Shown in pieces: positions 1 through 7,527 of a stretch of 64,000 bases of DNA. The notes beneath the pieces are model-generated. The model saw only the letters and a list, made by a program, of their open reading frames with translations, was not told the DNA's origin and did no database searches. Location: the NCBI GenBank assembly GCA_016841185.1, contig JAENZQ010000004.1, positions 62,001 to 126,000 of the forward strand, read 5' to 3'. The position numbers and the translations under genes were made by a program. Origin of the DNA: Anaerovorax odorimutans (GTDB lineage Bacteria; Bacillota; Clostridia; Peptostreptococcales; JAAYPU01). Position 1 is the stretch's first letter, and the number at the start of each line of letters is the position of its first letter.

Positions 1-186
1 GATGCGGTGATTATTGATGCGGATACGGAAGTACTTATTTTTCAAATCTGTAATACAAAAGAAAAAATAGACTCTTTCTATGAAGAAATAAGACCTTACG
101 GTATTGTGGAAACCATTAGAAGCGGTGTGATCGCATTGTCCAGAGGGAAAAGAAATATTTACGGAGAAGATACACTGCATTACTAA
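1..186 (+). CDS. ilvN: Acetolactate synthase small (regulatory) subunit, C-terminal fragment
   Basis: The open frame enters from the left edge and stops at TAA 184-186, leaving the last 61 residues. The ending resembles the C-terminal ACT-like half of IlvN/IlvH: an 'IFQICNTKEKID' strand-helix followed by 'PYGIVETIRSGVIALSRG', the family's usual conserved ending. IlvN binds the catalytic subunit IlvB and carries valine feedback control of the first common step of branched-chain amino acid synthesis, in the cytoplasm. The upstream part and any ilvB lie outside the window. A strong hairpin follows directly, so this is the last gene of its transcript. What is seen is a short tail only; the family call rests on the terminal motif. 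Confidence 0.8.
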   Translation, partial: DAVIIDADTEVLIFQICNTKEKIDSFYEEIRPYGIVETIRSGVIALSRGKRNIYGEDTLHY

Positions 187-213
187 TTTAAAAATAAGAA
201 TTATGATAAAAAG

Positions 214-246
214 AAAGGTTTTACATGAAAATGTAAAACCTTTTTT
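214..246 (+). terminator. Rho-independent terminator after ilvN
   Basis: A perfect 13-bp stem (214-226 with 231-243) with a GAAA tetraloop runs into a T tract. It separates ilvN from the lipoprotein gene. Confidence 0.9.
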
Positions 247-361
247 CGTAGAAAAATTTATATCTATAAATACTAAACCGAAATATTACTGGTGCAAATT
301 TCTAAACCTTGGAATAACTTTTTCGAATACTATCAATACTAATGACAAGAGAGGTGTTGAT

Positions 362-1474
362 ATGAAAAACAAGAAATATATATATATATTTATTTTACTG
401 CTTTTTTTATATTTTATAATAGGATGTAAAGGCAAGGAGGAAGAGGAAAAAGAATCCGGAAGTGAAAGCCAGAAACCTCCCAATGCTCTGGAACAGGTTC
501 AGCAATTATCGGATGAGATCGTGACTTCAACCATGGGGCAGGATTGGCCCGGAAGCCTGGACAAAGTAAGAGAACTTCAGACCAAGTGGAATGAGTTGTA
601 CCCAGACCTACAGAAAAAAGGCGTAGGCAAAGAAGAAGTAGATGCATTTGTGTCGGATATGAATACTCTAATGGATGCCTTGATCTCTAAAACTCTGAAT
701 CTACCTCAAAAGCCGCCTGAGGGTCAGGTTCAGCAGAACCAAAGCAAGGAAGAAGAACCACAAAAACAGGAGCAAGGCCAGGAAGGACAGCAGGAACAAG
801 GGCAGCAGAGTCAGGATGGCGAACAGGAACAACAGGATCAGGGCAGCGAACAGGAACAACAGGATCAGGGCAGCGAACAGGAACAACAGGATCAGGGTGG
901 CGAACAGGAACAACAGGATCAGGGTGGCGAACAGGAACAACAGGATCAGGGTGGCGAACAGGAACAACAGGATCAGGCCACCCAGGAAGAACAGGGTGAT
1001 AGTGATACGGAGGAAAAAGATAAAGATCCTAAAACGGTTCTGGAAAAAATGAATCCTATCATATCCGTAGCAGAAGCCGATCTTCAGATCATTAATGCAT
1101 CTGTGGAGGTTACAAAGCATATTCCGGAATTCATGGATTTGTTTAAGAGTGAAGTACCGTCTGAATTATATAAATTAAAATATTTAATCCGACATTTAAA
1201 TGTGTTTGCAAAATTAAAGGATTGGGAAGTGGTATCGGCGGGTCTTGAAAGTGTCGAAGAAACGTGGAATTCTGTAAAATCCACAGTTATGGAGACGGAT
1301 GAAGATATGAAAATAAAGTTGGAACAAAACATTACGGAATTAAAAGATGTGATAGACTCTAAAAATGCTAATCTGACCGGTGTAAAAAGTAAACTGACCA
1401 TTGAAAATATAGAGAGTGTCATTAAAAGTATAAAAGAAAAAGAAAAAAGCAAAGAGAAAGAAAAAGAAGAATAA
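362..1474 (+). CDS. Lipoprotein with Gln-rich tandem repeats between two related helical domains
   Basis: A 370-residue exported lipoprotein. ATG 362 is preferred over an earlier in-frame ATG at 203 because GAGAGGTG lies just upstream and the product then begins with a lipoprotein signal ending in 'FIIGC' (Cys22). A helical segment with 'DWPGSLDKVRELQTKWNELYP' spacing is followed by a Gln/Glu/Asp-rich linker with six nearly identical 9-residue units (EQEQQDQGS/G). A second helical segment has matching landmarks (DWEVV..., ETWNSVK). The two segments look like duplicates and recall DUF4363-like helical proteins, but I do not recognise the family firmly. The highly charged end (KEKEKSKEKEKEE) is odd. 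It likely sits on the outer face of the membrane; its function is unknown. Confidence 0.75.
   Translation: MKNKKYIYIFILLLFLYFIIGCKGKEEEEKESGSESQKPPNALEQVQQLSDEIVTSTMGQDWPGSLDKVRELQTKWNELYPDLQKKGVGKEEVDAFVSDMNTLMDALISKTLNLPQKPPEGQVQQNQSKEEEPQKQEQGQEGQQEQGQQSQDGEQEQQDQGSEQEQQDQGSEQEQQDQGGEQEQQDQGGEQEQQDQGGEQEQQDQATQEEQGDSDTEEKDKDPKTVLEKMNPIISVAEADLQIINASVEVTKHIPEFMDLFKSEVPSELYKLKYLIRHLNVFAKLKDWEVVSAGLESVEETWNSVKSTVMETDEDMKIKLEQNITELKDVIDSKNANLTGVKSKLTIENIESVIKSIKEKEKSKEKEKEE
821..982 (+). repeat. Six tandem 27-bp in-frame repeats
   Basis: Units begin at 821, 848, 875, 902, 929 and 956, each starting GAACAGGAACAACAGGATCA. They differ only in the last codons (GGCAGC, GGTGGC or GCCACC). They keep frame and encode the Gln-rich linker. 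Such arrays change copy number by slippage or recombination. Confidence 0.97.
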
Positions 1475-1497
1475 GGTAATCTAAAAATATTGAAATC

Positions 1498-1524
1498 AAA
1501 CCATGTATGTACATGGTTTATTTT
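1498..1524. terminator. Palindromic terminator between convergent genes
   Basis: AAACCATGTA-TG-TACATGGTTT followed by ATTTTAT. It lies between the plus-strand lipoprotein and the minus-strand HD hydrolase, and its symmetry could serve both. Confidence 0.7.
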
Positions 1525-1550
1525 ATAAATTAATAATGCCTAATATCCAA

Positions 1551-2201
1551 TTAATTCCTTTTTGAGATGTTGAAATGTAAATGATCCATACACTTTTCCA
1601 TGAATATTTTAACATTGTTTTCTTCGTCGGATATTGTGTCATTGTTCATATTACCCCGTCCCAATCTGTCGCACAACGATAAAAGAGCTATATCTTCCAG
1701 ATCAACTTCTGATAACATGGTCTCAATATCAGCAAATGGGAGTTCTTTTACAACGAACAAAATCTGCATGTGCCATCTTACCATTTTGGACACTTTGTGA
1801 ATCAATTTTTTGTCTGCATTTAAAGCCGACAAAAATTCAACTGACATCTTTTCACCAAATTTGTCATGATCATAAGCTGTTATTCTGCCTTTTCGAACTT
1901 TAGTTGCTGATGTTTTCCCTATATCATGCAATAAAGAAGCCCACATAAGTGCTTTAGGATTATGGCTTTGTTTTTTTCTGGCGGATGCATTATCAATAAC
2001 AAGCATGGTATGGTTCCAAACATTTCCCTCAGGATGGTATTTTGAGGATTGGTTTACTTTCTTTAAGTCATTGAGCATGGTAAAAGGATATACTGTAGAG
2101 ATTGGAAGATTTTCAAATATTTGGTTAAAGTAACAAGAAGGCTGTGTATCCGTTATCAGATGGTTCTCAAAATCATAAAATATTTGCTTGAAATCTATCA
2201 T
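1551..2201 (-). CDS. HD-domain phosphohydrolase
   Basis: A 216-residue cytoplasmic protein. The HD metal-binding pattern is visible: an upstream 'WNHTMLVID' histidine, then 'ASLLHDIGK' (the HD pair), and a distal 'VRWHMQ' histidine. This resembles the HD module attached to tRNA nucleotidyltransferases, but no nucleotidyltransferase domain is present here. HD proteins hydrolyse phosphoesters such as nucleotides or cyclic nucleotides; the substrate cannot be told. The gene stands alone, convergent with the lipoprotein gene. The N-terminal 60 residues are not recognised. Confidence 0.75.
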   Translation of the reverse strand: MIDFKQIFYDFENHLITDTQPSCYFNQIFENLPISTVYPFTMLNDLKKVNQSSKYHPEGNVWNHTMLVIDNASARKKQSHNPKALMWASLLHDIGKTSATKVRKGRITAYDHDKFGEKMSVEFLSALNADKKLIHKVSKMVRWHMQILFVVKELPFADIETMLSEVDLEDIALLSLCDRLGRGNMNNDTISDEENNVKIFMEKCMDHLHFNISKRN

Positions 2202-2417
2202 TGTAATTCAACTCCAATTCTATAGTCCATTTTCAGATTCAATTGGACATAAATCTGATTTCAGTACTATTTTAACCATAATCCTGTCTATAAGTATATC
2301 TAAAAAACATTTCCAATGGTAATAATATTTCTTTTCATGAAATAATTTTAAAAGAATTGACATTTTAAAGTTTTGAATGGTAAAATCTGATAACAAAATA
2401 TAAAAGAAGGAGCCGGT

Positions 2418-3503
2418 ATGAAAATTTGTATTTTAATGGGAAGCCCCAGACTTAGAGGACATACGGCAGCTCTTGTGAAACCACTGATTTCTGAATTGAA
2501 TAATATGAATAATGAAATCATTTCTTTTAATTTACCATCAAAAAAAATCAATTCATGCAAAGAATGCTTTAAGTGCCAGCGTGTTTCAGACAGACCAGGG
2601 TGTGTCATAAAAGATGATATGGAAGAAATATATGACAAGATATTATCTTCAGACTGTATTGTTTTTGCCACGCCAATATTTACTTGGTATTCCACACCTT
2701 CCATAAAAGTGTTACTGGACAGGTTATTCTGCTGCTCTAAAAAGTATTCCAATCAACCAGAAAGGTTGTTATTGCAAGGTAAATCAGCAGCATTGATTAC
2801 AACATGCGGCTATAATCCTTCAGAAGGCTCGGATTTAATGGAAATTGGATTAAAAAGATTTTGTGATTATGCCGGTTTAAACTTTAAGGGACATCTCTCT
2901 ATTCAAGATAAAAAGGGCATGTCTGATTTTATTTGTGATACGGCTGTCGGACAAGTAAAAGATTTTGCTCATATGATAATTAAAATGCCGTCCGGTAAGC
3001 TTGATAGAGAAGAATTATTAAAAGGAATCAGTATTCGAAATTACTTAAAGCCCGGGGATGTAGGGTATTTGATATATCTTCATGGGTGGATTTATGCTAA
3101 AGAGTGCGGATATAATCATAATTTTGAAGGATATGTTTGTAAAACATTTTATGATTTTTTTGAAAATTATAGTTCGGATAAAGACAGGATATGGTTTGCA
3201 GAAATCAAGGGCAAGATAATAGGTGCCATTGCCATATTGGGGCATTCGGCAATAAAAGCTCAATTACGGTGGTTTATTATACATCCGGACTATAGAGGCA
3301 GGGGAGTTGGAAGAAAGCTATTTGATGAAGCAATGTGCTATTGCCGTAAAATGAACTTTAAAAAAATTTTTCTTGCGACGACTCAGGATCAGAAAACCGC
3401 TGTCAACATGTATATTAACGAAGGTTTTAAAAAAGTATCCCAGACGGAAAATGAGGCATGGGGAAAACCCCTGACAGAAGAGATCTATGAACTGCTGCTC
3501 TAA
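2418..3503 (+). CDS. NADPH-dependent FMN reductase / Fe-S flavoprotein fused to GNAT acetyltransferase
   Basis: A 361-residue two-domain protein; AGAAGGAG precedes ATG 2418. Residues 1-190 form a flavodoxin-like fold: 'ILMGSPRLRGHT' phosphate loop, 'ATPIFTWYSTPS' flavin-edge motif, and a cysteine cluster C47-x2-C50-x2-C53 plus C62 as in iron-sulfur flavoproteins. Residues about 205-361 are a GNAT fold with the acetyl-CoA loop 'RGRGVGRKLFDEA' and a late 'NMYINEGFKKV' motif. The reductase half should move electrons through FMN; the other half should transfer an acetyl group to an amine. A continuous frame argues for a true fusion. The joint substrate is unknown. The gene stands alone. Confidence 0.8.
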   Translation: MKICILMGSPRLRGHTAALVKPLISELNNMNNEIISFNLPSKKINSCKECFKCQRVSDRPGCVIKDDMEEIYDKILSSDCIVFATPIFTWYSTPSIKVLLDRLFCCSKKYSNQPERLLLQGKSAALITTCGYNPSEGSDLMEIGLKRFCDYAGLNFKGHLSIQDKKGMSDFICDTAVGQVKDFAHMIIKMPSGKLDREELLKGISIRNYLKPGDVGYLIYLHGWIYAKECGYNHNFEGYVCKTFYDFFENYSSDKDRIWFAEIKGKIIGAIAILGHSAIKAQLRWFIIHPDYRGRGVGRKLFDEAMCYCRKMNFKKIFLATTQDQKTAVNMYINEGFKKVSQTENEAWGKPLTEEIYELLL

Positions 3504-3666
3504 TTACTGTTTCATCTATTTAAACCTTTATGTTTATAATCCTGTTTATGCTTTTAAGAGATGTAGTATTTATTAATTTATATTAAAATTGAATTAATGA
3601 ATAAAAGAAGAATTCCCTACTAAACTAATAACAATAATTTTTTTATCTCATAGGAAGGAGACTCAA

Positions 3667-3912
3667 ATGGGAAGTAAATTATCGGGAAAGTTGGAAGCTG
3701 CAGGGCGAGCAGGTGTAAGAGATAAACATACCAATGAATTGGTGGCAGTTTATCCTTATAAAGTATGGGGAAAAGACGGAGAAATAAAAGTTAAGGTAAA
3801 GGACTGGTTTTATGAAAGAAACCGGAATAGATGTATAGATGTGGCCGAATATTATGTAGATACTTTATCGCCTTCAGAATTAAAAAATGCTCAGGAAAAA
3901 TTTTTTGATTAA
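3667..3912 (+). CDS. Small hypothetical protein (81 aa)
   Basis: I do not recognise this protein. It has a good AGGAAGGAG site before ATG 3667 and its own strong terminator, so it is probably real and monocistronic. It is soluble and rich in Lys/Glu, with an N-terminal 'GSKLSGKLEAAGRAG' stretch, a central part with aromatic residues (PYKVWGKDG, KDWFYERN) and a helical end. There is no signal peptide, membrane segment or cysteine pair. Its neighbours on either side are unrelated, so context does not suggest a role. Confidence 0.65.
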   Translation: MGSKLSGKLEAAGRAGVRDKHTNELVAVYPYKVWGKDGEIKVKVKDWFYERNRNRCIDVAEYYVDTLSPSELKNAQEKFFD

Positions 3913-3913
3913 T

Positions 3914-3949
3914 ATACCAGGCTGATGCAGCATATCAGCCTGGTATTTT
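3914..3949 (+). terminator. Rho-independent terminator
   Basis: A 13-bp perfect stem (3914-3926 with 3934-3946), 7-nt loop, then TTT. It starts two bases after the stop codon. Confidence 0.88.
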
Positions 3950-4110
3950 GGTTTTATTCACGCCTTATCGGGGTCTTTTTTTTCTATGAATATCACAAAT
4001 TGCCGTTTGATTTTCGGATATAGGTTTTTCTCTTCTTTTTCTGATCTTTTGGGATTTGCTTTTTTCTTTAGTTTCATAGAGGTCTATGGATTCAATATGA
4101 TTATTATTAT

Positions 4111-4353
4111 TCATGACAGTACCTTTTTAATAAAAGAAGGTGTCCTTTTTTTGGGGGACCACCCCATTAAGTCATTTAATATACAGTATGCAAATATGGA
4201 ATCCATAAATAAGGATAAGGAAAATATTCTGTAAAAAATAGATTGGTGTTTTGGAGTTGTTTCTTTAAAAGCAATTTTCAGTAAAAGCAAACCGATAACA
4301 GTACGTATGATTCTTTCTTCTTTACTTAAATTCTTTTTTAAGTCCATATTCAT
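4111..4353 (-). CDS. Small membrane protein, DUF2892-like
   Basis: 80 residues. The N-terminal 'KEERIIRTVIGLLLL' fits the DUF2892/YgaP-type membrane motif (charged ER-IR then a hydrophobic helix). A second hydrophobic stretch 'IFSLSLFMDSIFAYCILNDLMGW' follows. AAAGGAGT lies upstream on the minus strand; a second in-frame ATG six bases downstream is an alternative start. DUF2892 proteins are small inner-membrane proteins of unknown role, sometimes joined to rhodanese domains, which are absent here. No partner gene is adjacent on this strand. Confidence 0.6.
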   Translation of the reverse strand: MNMDLKKNLSKEERIIRTVIGLLLLKIAFKETTPKHQSIFYRIFSLSLFMDSIFAYCILNDLMGWSPKKRTPSFIKKVLS

Positions 4354-4482
4354 TAAAAAGCCACTCCTTTTGATATTTAAAAATAAGATATTTTTAGCTT
4401 TTCCTTTTTAAGATAAACAATACTGCTTTTAAAAAGAACATATTTTTTATTAAGCTGTAAAATATATCAGGAGGTGGTGAGA

Positions 4483-4818
4483 TTGTATCGAATCAAAATA
4501 GATACAAAAAAGCATATTTTGAAACTTTTTAATGATAATGACTTTATAAAAGAATATCCTGTTGCCGTAGGGAAGCCTTCTACACCAACACCATCAGGTA
4601 ACTGGACTATTATAAAGAAAGGCCTGTGGGGGGCACAGTTTGGAGGCCATTTTATGCAGCTTAGTGTTCCCTGGGGGATATATGGCATACATGGTACCAA
4701 TAAACCATGGTCTGTGGGAAAAGCAGTAAGCCACGGTTGTGTCCGCATGTACAATAAGGATGCAAAAGAGCTGTATGATTTGGTCCCTATTGGAACACCT
4801 GTTCAAATTTATGGTTAG
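4483..4818 (+). CDS. L,D-transpeptidase (YkuD domain), minimal single-domain form
   Basis: 111 residues if translation starts at TTG 4483, which sits 8 nt after a perfect AGGAGG (4469-4474). GTG codons at 4474 and 4477 are in frame but overlap or abut that site. The YkuD catalytic pattern is complete: H70 in 'GIYGIHGT' and 'SHGCVRM' with H84 and C86. The family forms 3-3 peptidoglycan cross-links or attaches proteins, using the cysteine. Unusually there is no signal peptide, LysM or other wall-binding domain, so how it reaches the wall, or whether it acts in the forespore or mother cell, is unclear. Spore cortex or coat use is plausible inference only. Confidence 0.85.
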   Translation: MYRIKIDTKKHILKLFNDNDFIKEYPVAVGKPSTPTPSGNWTIIKKGLWGAQFGGHFMQLSVPWGIYGIHGTNKPWSVGKAVSHGCVRMYNKDAKELYDLVPIGTPVQIYG

Positions 4819-5138
4819 TAACTCAACTTTCCCATAATAAGCAGATTTGCAATTGTTTTTACTGCAAATTTCCTATAATTTTTTTAAATGTATTTGCAGT
4901 AAAAACCGATCCCTACATCACATATTGTAAAGGATTTAACACACCGCGTCTTAGCTGAACATTTAAAGTATCAAAAGGGTTCGTTAAGCAAAGTAAGAAT
5001 CAGTATATTAAATGTCTCCCATAAAATATAAATATTTAGCTATATTATTCAAGTGGTAAAGTTGATTTAGTAACTTCAATAATTTAAATTATGATAGAAT
5101 GTTAAAAGAGAAAAGTAAAAGTCAAAGGAGTAATCGAT
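4819..5138. other. 320-bp gene-free stretch with one inverted repeat
   Basis: The stretch holds a 14-bp inverted repeat (4856-4869 with 4892-4905, TTTTTACTGCAAAT and its complement) with 22 nt between arms. No T run follows the plus-strand stem, so it is not a normal terminator. An AT-rich block before 5139 presumably holds the promoter of the DUF3048 gene. I see no further gene. Confidence 0.5.
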
Positions 5139-6230
5139 ATGGCAGGGTATAAGCAAACATTGAAAGTGTTTATGGCGGTAATATTATTGTTGTCTATGGT
5201 TTTGGTATCTGGATGCGGGCAGAAGGATCAGGAGGTAATCAAGCCTGAGCCGGCAGAGAATGTTTCAGAAGTTTCTACAGACAGCGCCATTAATGAGAAA
5301 AGGGAGCAAAATAGAAAGAACCAGATCCAATCCCCTCTGAATGGCATGTATATAGATAAAGAAAAATTAAACAGCAGAGTGATTGCAGTTATGTTGGACA
5401 ACCAGTACAGTGCAAGGCCTCAGGCTGCATTAAGCATGTGTGATGTTGTATATGAAATTCTTGCGGAAGGAAATATCACCCGATATATGGGGATTATAGG
5501 GTCTGAAAAACCTGATAATATAGGGCCAATCAGAAGTTCGAGGGACTATTTTGTTGACAAAGCATTGGAATATGATGCATTATATGTCCATGTTGGAGGA
5601 AGCCCTCAAGCTTATGAAGCGATCCGCGATTTAAGTGTTGCTTCAGTAGATGCCATGAACCAGAGCAGTGATATTTTTTGGAGAAAAAAGCATAAGTTTC
5701 CACCTCATAATACCTACTCCGATTATGATGTTATTATAAAAGGTGCTTCCAGAAAAAAATTCAGAGAAGAAGGAAAATTTAAACCTTTATTGTTTTATGA
5801 AGAGGAAACTGAAATAGAAGGTGAACGTATATCTTATATTTGTTTTCCATATAACGACAGAAAGTATTATTCCGAATATCAATATAATAAAGAGGAAAAA
5901 ATCTATAATAGATATGTAAATGGAGAACCACATTTGGATGAGAATGAAGATATTCCAATTCAAACAAAAAATATAATTGTTCAATTTGTTGAAACAAAAA
6001 GGATAAAAGGAGATCCTGAGGGAAGGCTGACCATGAGGCTTATAGGAGAAGGAAGAGGGCTATATATTACTAACGGAAAATATATAGAAATCACATGGAA
6101 GAAAACAGGAGAACGTTCAATGACAAGGTATTATGATGAAGACGGTAATGAGATATCTTTAAATCCAGGGAAAATATGGATACAGGTATATCCTGAACAC
6201 AGGGCCGAAGAAATTGAAATCAGGGAGTAG
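5139..6230 (+). CDS. DUF3048 (YerB-family) lipoprotein
   Basis: 363 residues with a lipoprotein signal ending 'LVSGC' (Cys26). The mature part matches the DUF3048/YerB family: 'AVMLDNQYSARPQAALS', 'DVVYEILAEGNITRYMGI', 'IGPIRSSRDYFVDKALEYD' and 'YVHVGGSPQAY' are the hallmark blocks, followed by the C-terminal beta-rich domain with a 'W.K....M.YYD..G' pattern. The family is widespread in spore formers, is anchored outside the membrane and has no firmly known biochemical role. CAAAGGAG precedes ATG 5139. The csaA gene starts 41 nt downstream without an obvious terminator, so co-transcription is possible. Confidence 0.88.
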   Translation: MAGYKQTLKVFMAVILLLSMVLVSGCGQKDQEVIKPEPAENVSEVSTDSAINEKREQNRKNQIQSPLNGMYIDKEKLNSRVIAVMLDNQYSARPQAALSMCDVVYEILAEGNITRYMGIIGSEKPDNIGPIRSSRDYFVDKALEYDALYVHVGGSPQAYEAIRDLSVASVDAMNQSSDIFWRKKHKFPPHNTYSDYDVIIKGASRKKFREEGKFKPLLFYEEETEIEGERISYICFPYNDRKYYSEYQYNKEEKIYNRYVNGEPHLDENEDIPIQTKNIIVQFVETKRIKGDPEGRLTMRLIGEGRGLYITNGKYIEITWKKTGERSMTRYYDEDGNEISLNPGKIWIQVYPEHRAEEIEIRE

Positions 6231-6271
6231 AAGGAAAGAAGAATAGAGAAAAAGAGAGGAAAGAGAAAGAA

Positions 6272-6601
6272 ATGGCGGAATTTGATGATTTTTTAAAATT
6301 AGACATTCGTGTCGGAGAAATAGTGAAAGCAGAAATTTTTGAAAAGGCAAAGAAACCTGCATATAAGCTGTGGGTTGATTTTGGAAGTGATATTGGTATT
6401 AAAAAATCCAGTGCTCAGATCACTGAATGTTATAATACGGAAGACCTGACAGGAAAGCAAGTATTGGGTGTGGTAAACTTTCCTCCAAGGCAAGTTGCAG
6501 ATTTTATGTCGGAAGCTTTAGTATTAGGGGTGTATTCAGAACAGGGTGTTGTTTTGATACAGCCTGAAAGACCAGTTAAAAAAGGCGATAAGTTGGGTTA
6601 A
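6272..6601 (+). CDS. csaA: CsaA-like tRNA-binding domain protein
   Basis: 109 residues forming a single OB-fold tRNA-binding domain like the extra domain of methionyl- and phenylalanyl-tRNA synthetases. Hallmarks are 'LDIRVGEIVKAE' at the start and 'GVVNFPPRQVADFMSEAL' in the middle, with the late 'VVLIQPERPVKKG' strand. The length equals that of CsaA (about 110 residues). CsaA is a dimeric cytoplasmic chaperone-like protein implicated in export, and it binds tRNA in vitro. A purine-rich GAGAGGAAAGAG leader supplies the ribosome site. Confidence 0.9.
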   Translation: MAEFDDFLKLDIRVGEIVKAEIFEKAKKPAYKLWVDFGSDIGIKKSSAQITECYNTEDLTGKQVLGVVNFPPRQVADFMSEALVLGVYSEQGVVLIQPERPVKKGDKLG

Positions 6602-6629
6602 GGATCCTGTATAGGTGAAAGGAGAATGC

Positions 6630-6866
6630 ATGATGAATATGATGGGATGGGGCTATGGTTTAATGGCATGGATCGGAATGATGTTGGTTCCTGCTGCAAT
6701 TATATTGGTAGTTATTTTTATTGTATTGAAGCTTATCATGAATAACAATAACAAGAATGAGACTATCCCCAGCAATGCTTTAAGAATTCTTGATGAAAGA
6801 TTTGCCCGGGGAGAAATCGATGAGGAGGAGTATAAAGAAAAAAAGGCGCTCATTTTAAAACGGTAG
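6630..6866 (+). CDS. Small SHOCT-domain membrane protein
   Basis: 78 residues. Start ATG 6630 is chosen over GTG 6615 because AAAGGAG (6618-6624) lies 5 nt before it; ATG 6633 is equally possible. One transmembrane helix (about residues 10-33, VPAAIILVVIFIVLKLI) is followed by a short Asn-rich hinge and a typical SHOCT module, 'LDERFARGEIDEEEYKEKK'. SHOCT modules are short C-terminal helical hairpins on many membrane proteins and are thought to mediate oligomer contacts. The function is unknown. A terminator follows. Confidence 0.8.
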   Translation: MMNMMGWGYGLMAWIGMMLVPAAIILVVIFIVLKLIMNNNNKNETIPSNALRILDERFARGEIDEEEYKEKKALILKR

Positions 6867-6905
6867 CATCATTATATGCTTAAAAAGATTCCTTATAATT
6901 AAAAG

Positions 6906-6950
6906 AAAAAGAGTCTTTAAGAATTTTTGTGTTCGTAGGCTCTTTTTTAT
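6906..6950 (+). terminator. Rho-independent terminator
   Basis: An 11-bp stem (6906-6916 with 6937-6947, one G-T pair) and a 20-nt loop, then TTTTTTATTT. It ends the SHOCT gene transcript. Confidence 0.7.
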
Positions 6951-7003
6951 TTAATGTCAAAAATGTTAAAATGAAATCAGGAAAAAATAATGAAGGAGTA
7001 GAT

Positions 7004-7507
7004 ATGAAACAAAAAGTCTTAAGAAAACAAGAAAACAGTAAATTATGTATTGTATGTGGCATGAAAAATGATTTGGGGTTAAAGTGCAGTTTTTATGAAT
7101 TGGAAAATAATGAGCTTGTAGCAATTTTTACCCCGAAAGAGGAACACCAAAGCTATCCGGGGAGACTGCACGGAGGTATAGCGAGTGCAGTATTAGATGA
7201 AACCATCGGAAGAGCTATGCTTATAAATGACAAAGATTCATGGGGGGTTACTGTGGAATTGAGTTTGAAATACCATAAGCCGATCCCTCTCGATGAAGAG
7301 TTAAGAGTGGTTGGCCGGATTACATCAGACAGAAGAAGGATTTTTGAAGGAAGTGGTGAAATACTACTTGGTAATGGGGATGTGGCCGTAAGCGCTTATG
7401 GTAAATATTTAAAAATGCCCATTGGCAAAATTTCAGATTCAAGTGAAGAAGATTTGGAATGGAAGGTATTGGAATTTGAAGAAGATCCCAAGGAAATTGA
7501 TTTGTAA
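7004..7507 (+). CDS. Hotdog-fold thioesterase (PaaI-like)
   Basis: 167 residues from ATG 7004, which has GAAGGAG just upstream; an in-frame ATG at 6929 lies within the preceding terminator loop and is rejected. The hotdog signature is 'GRLHGGIASAVLDETIGRA' with the usual HGG-x-x-A-x-x-D/E arrangement. Strands 'VTVELSLKYHKPIPLDEEL' and 'VVGRITSDRRRIFEGSGEI' follow. The family hydrolyses acyl-CoA thioesters in the cytoplasm; the substrate is not predictable. An N-terminal 'LCIVCGMKNDLGL' with two cysteines is common in this PaaI subgroup. The DMT transporter gene starts 20 nt later, so the two may be co-transcribed. Confidence 0.85.
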   Translation: MKQKVLRKQENSKLCIVCGMKNDLGLKCSFYELENNELVAIFTPKEEHQSYPGRLHGGIASAVLDETIGRAMLINDKDSWGVTVELSLKYHKPIPLDEELRVVGRITSDRRRIFEGSGEILLGNGDVAVSAYGKYLKMPIGKISDSSEEDLEWKVLEFEEDPKEIDL

Positions 7508-7527
7508 GAATTAAAGGAATTGATGAT

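Noticed and set aside
821-982. Tandem 27-bp units as a possible CRISPR array
   Set aside because: There are no spacers between units; the repeat keeps frame in a lipoprotein gene.
701-1120. Open frames opposite and alongside the Gln-rich repeat
   Set aside because: They are composed of the repeat read in other frames (strings of NRNNRIR or LLFLFA), with no ribosome site.
3986-4234. Plus-strand open frame of 82 codons
   Set aside because: It is opposite the better supported minus-strand DUF2892-like gene and has no ribosome site.
4856-4905. Inverted repeat as a terminator of the L,D-transpeptidase gene
   Set aside because: It lacks a T tract on the plus strand, and the arms are 22 nt apart. 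Kept only as a repeat.
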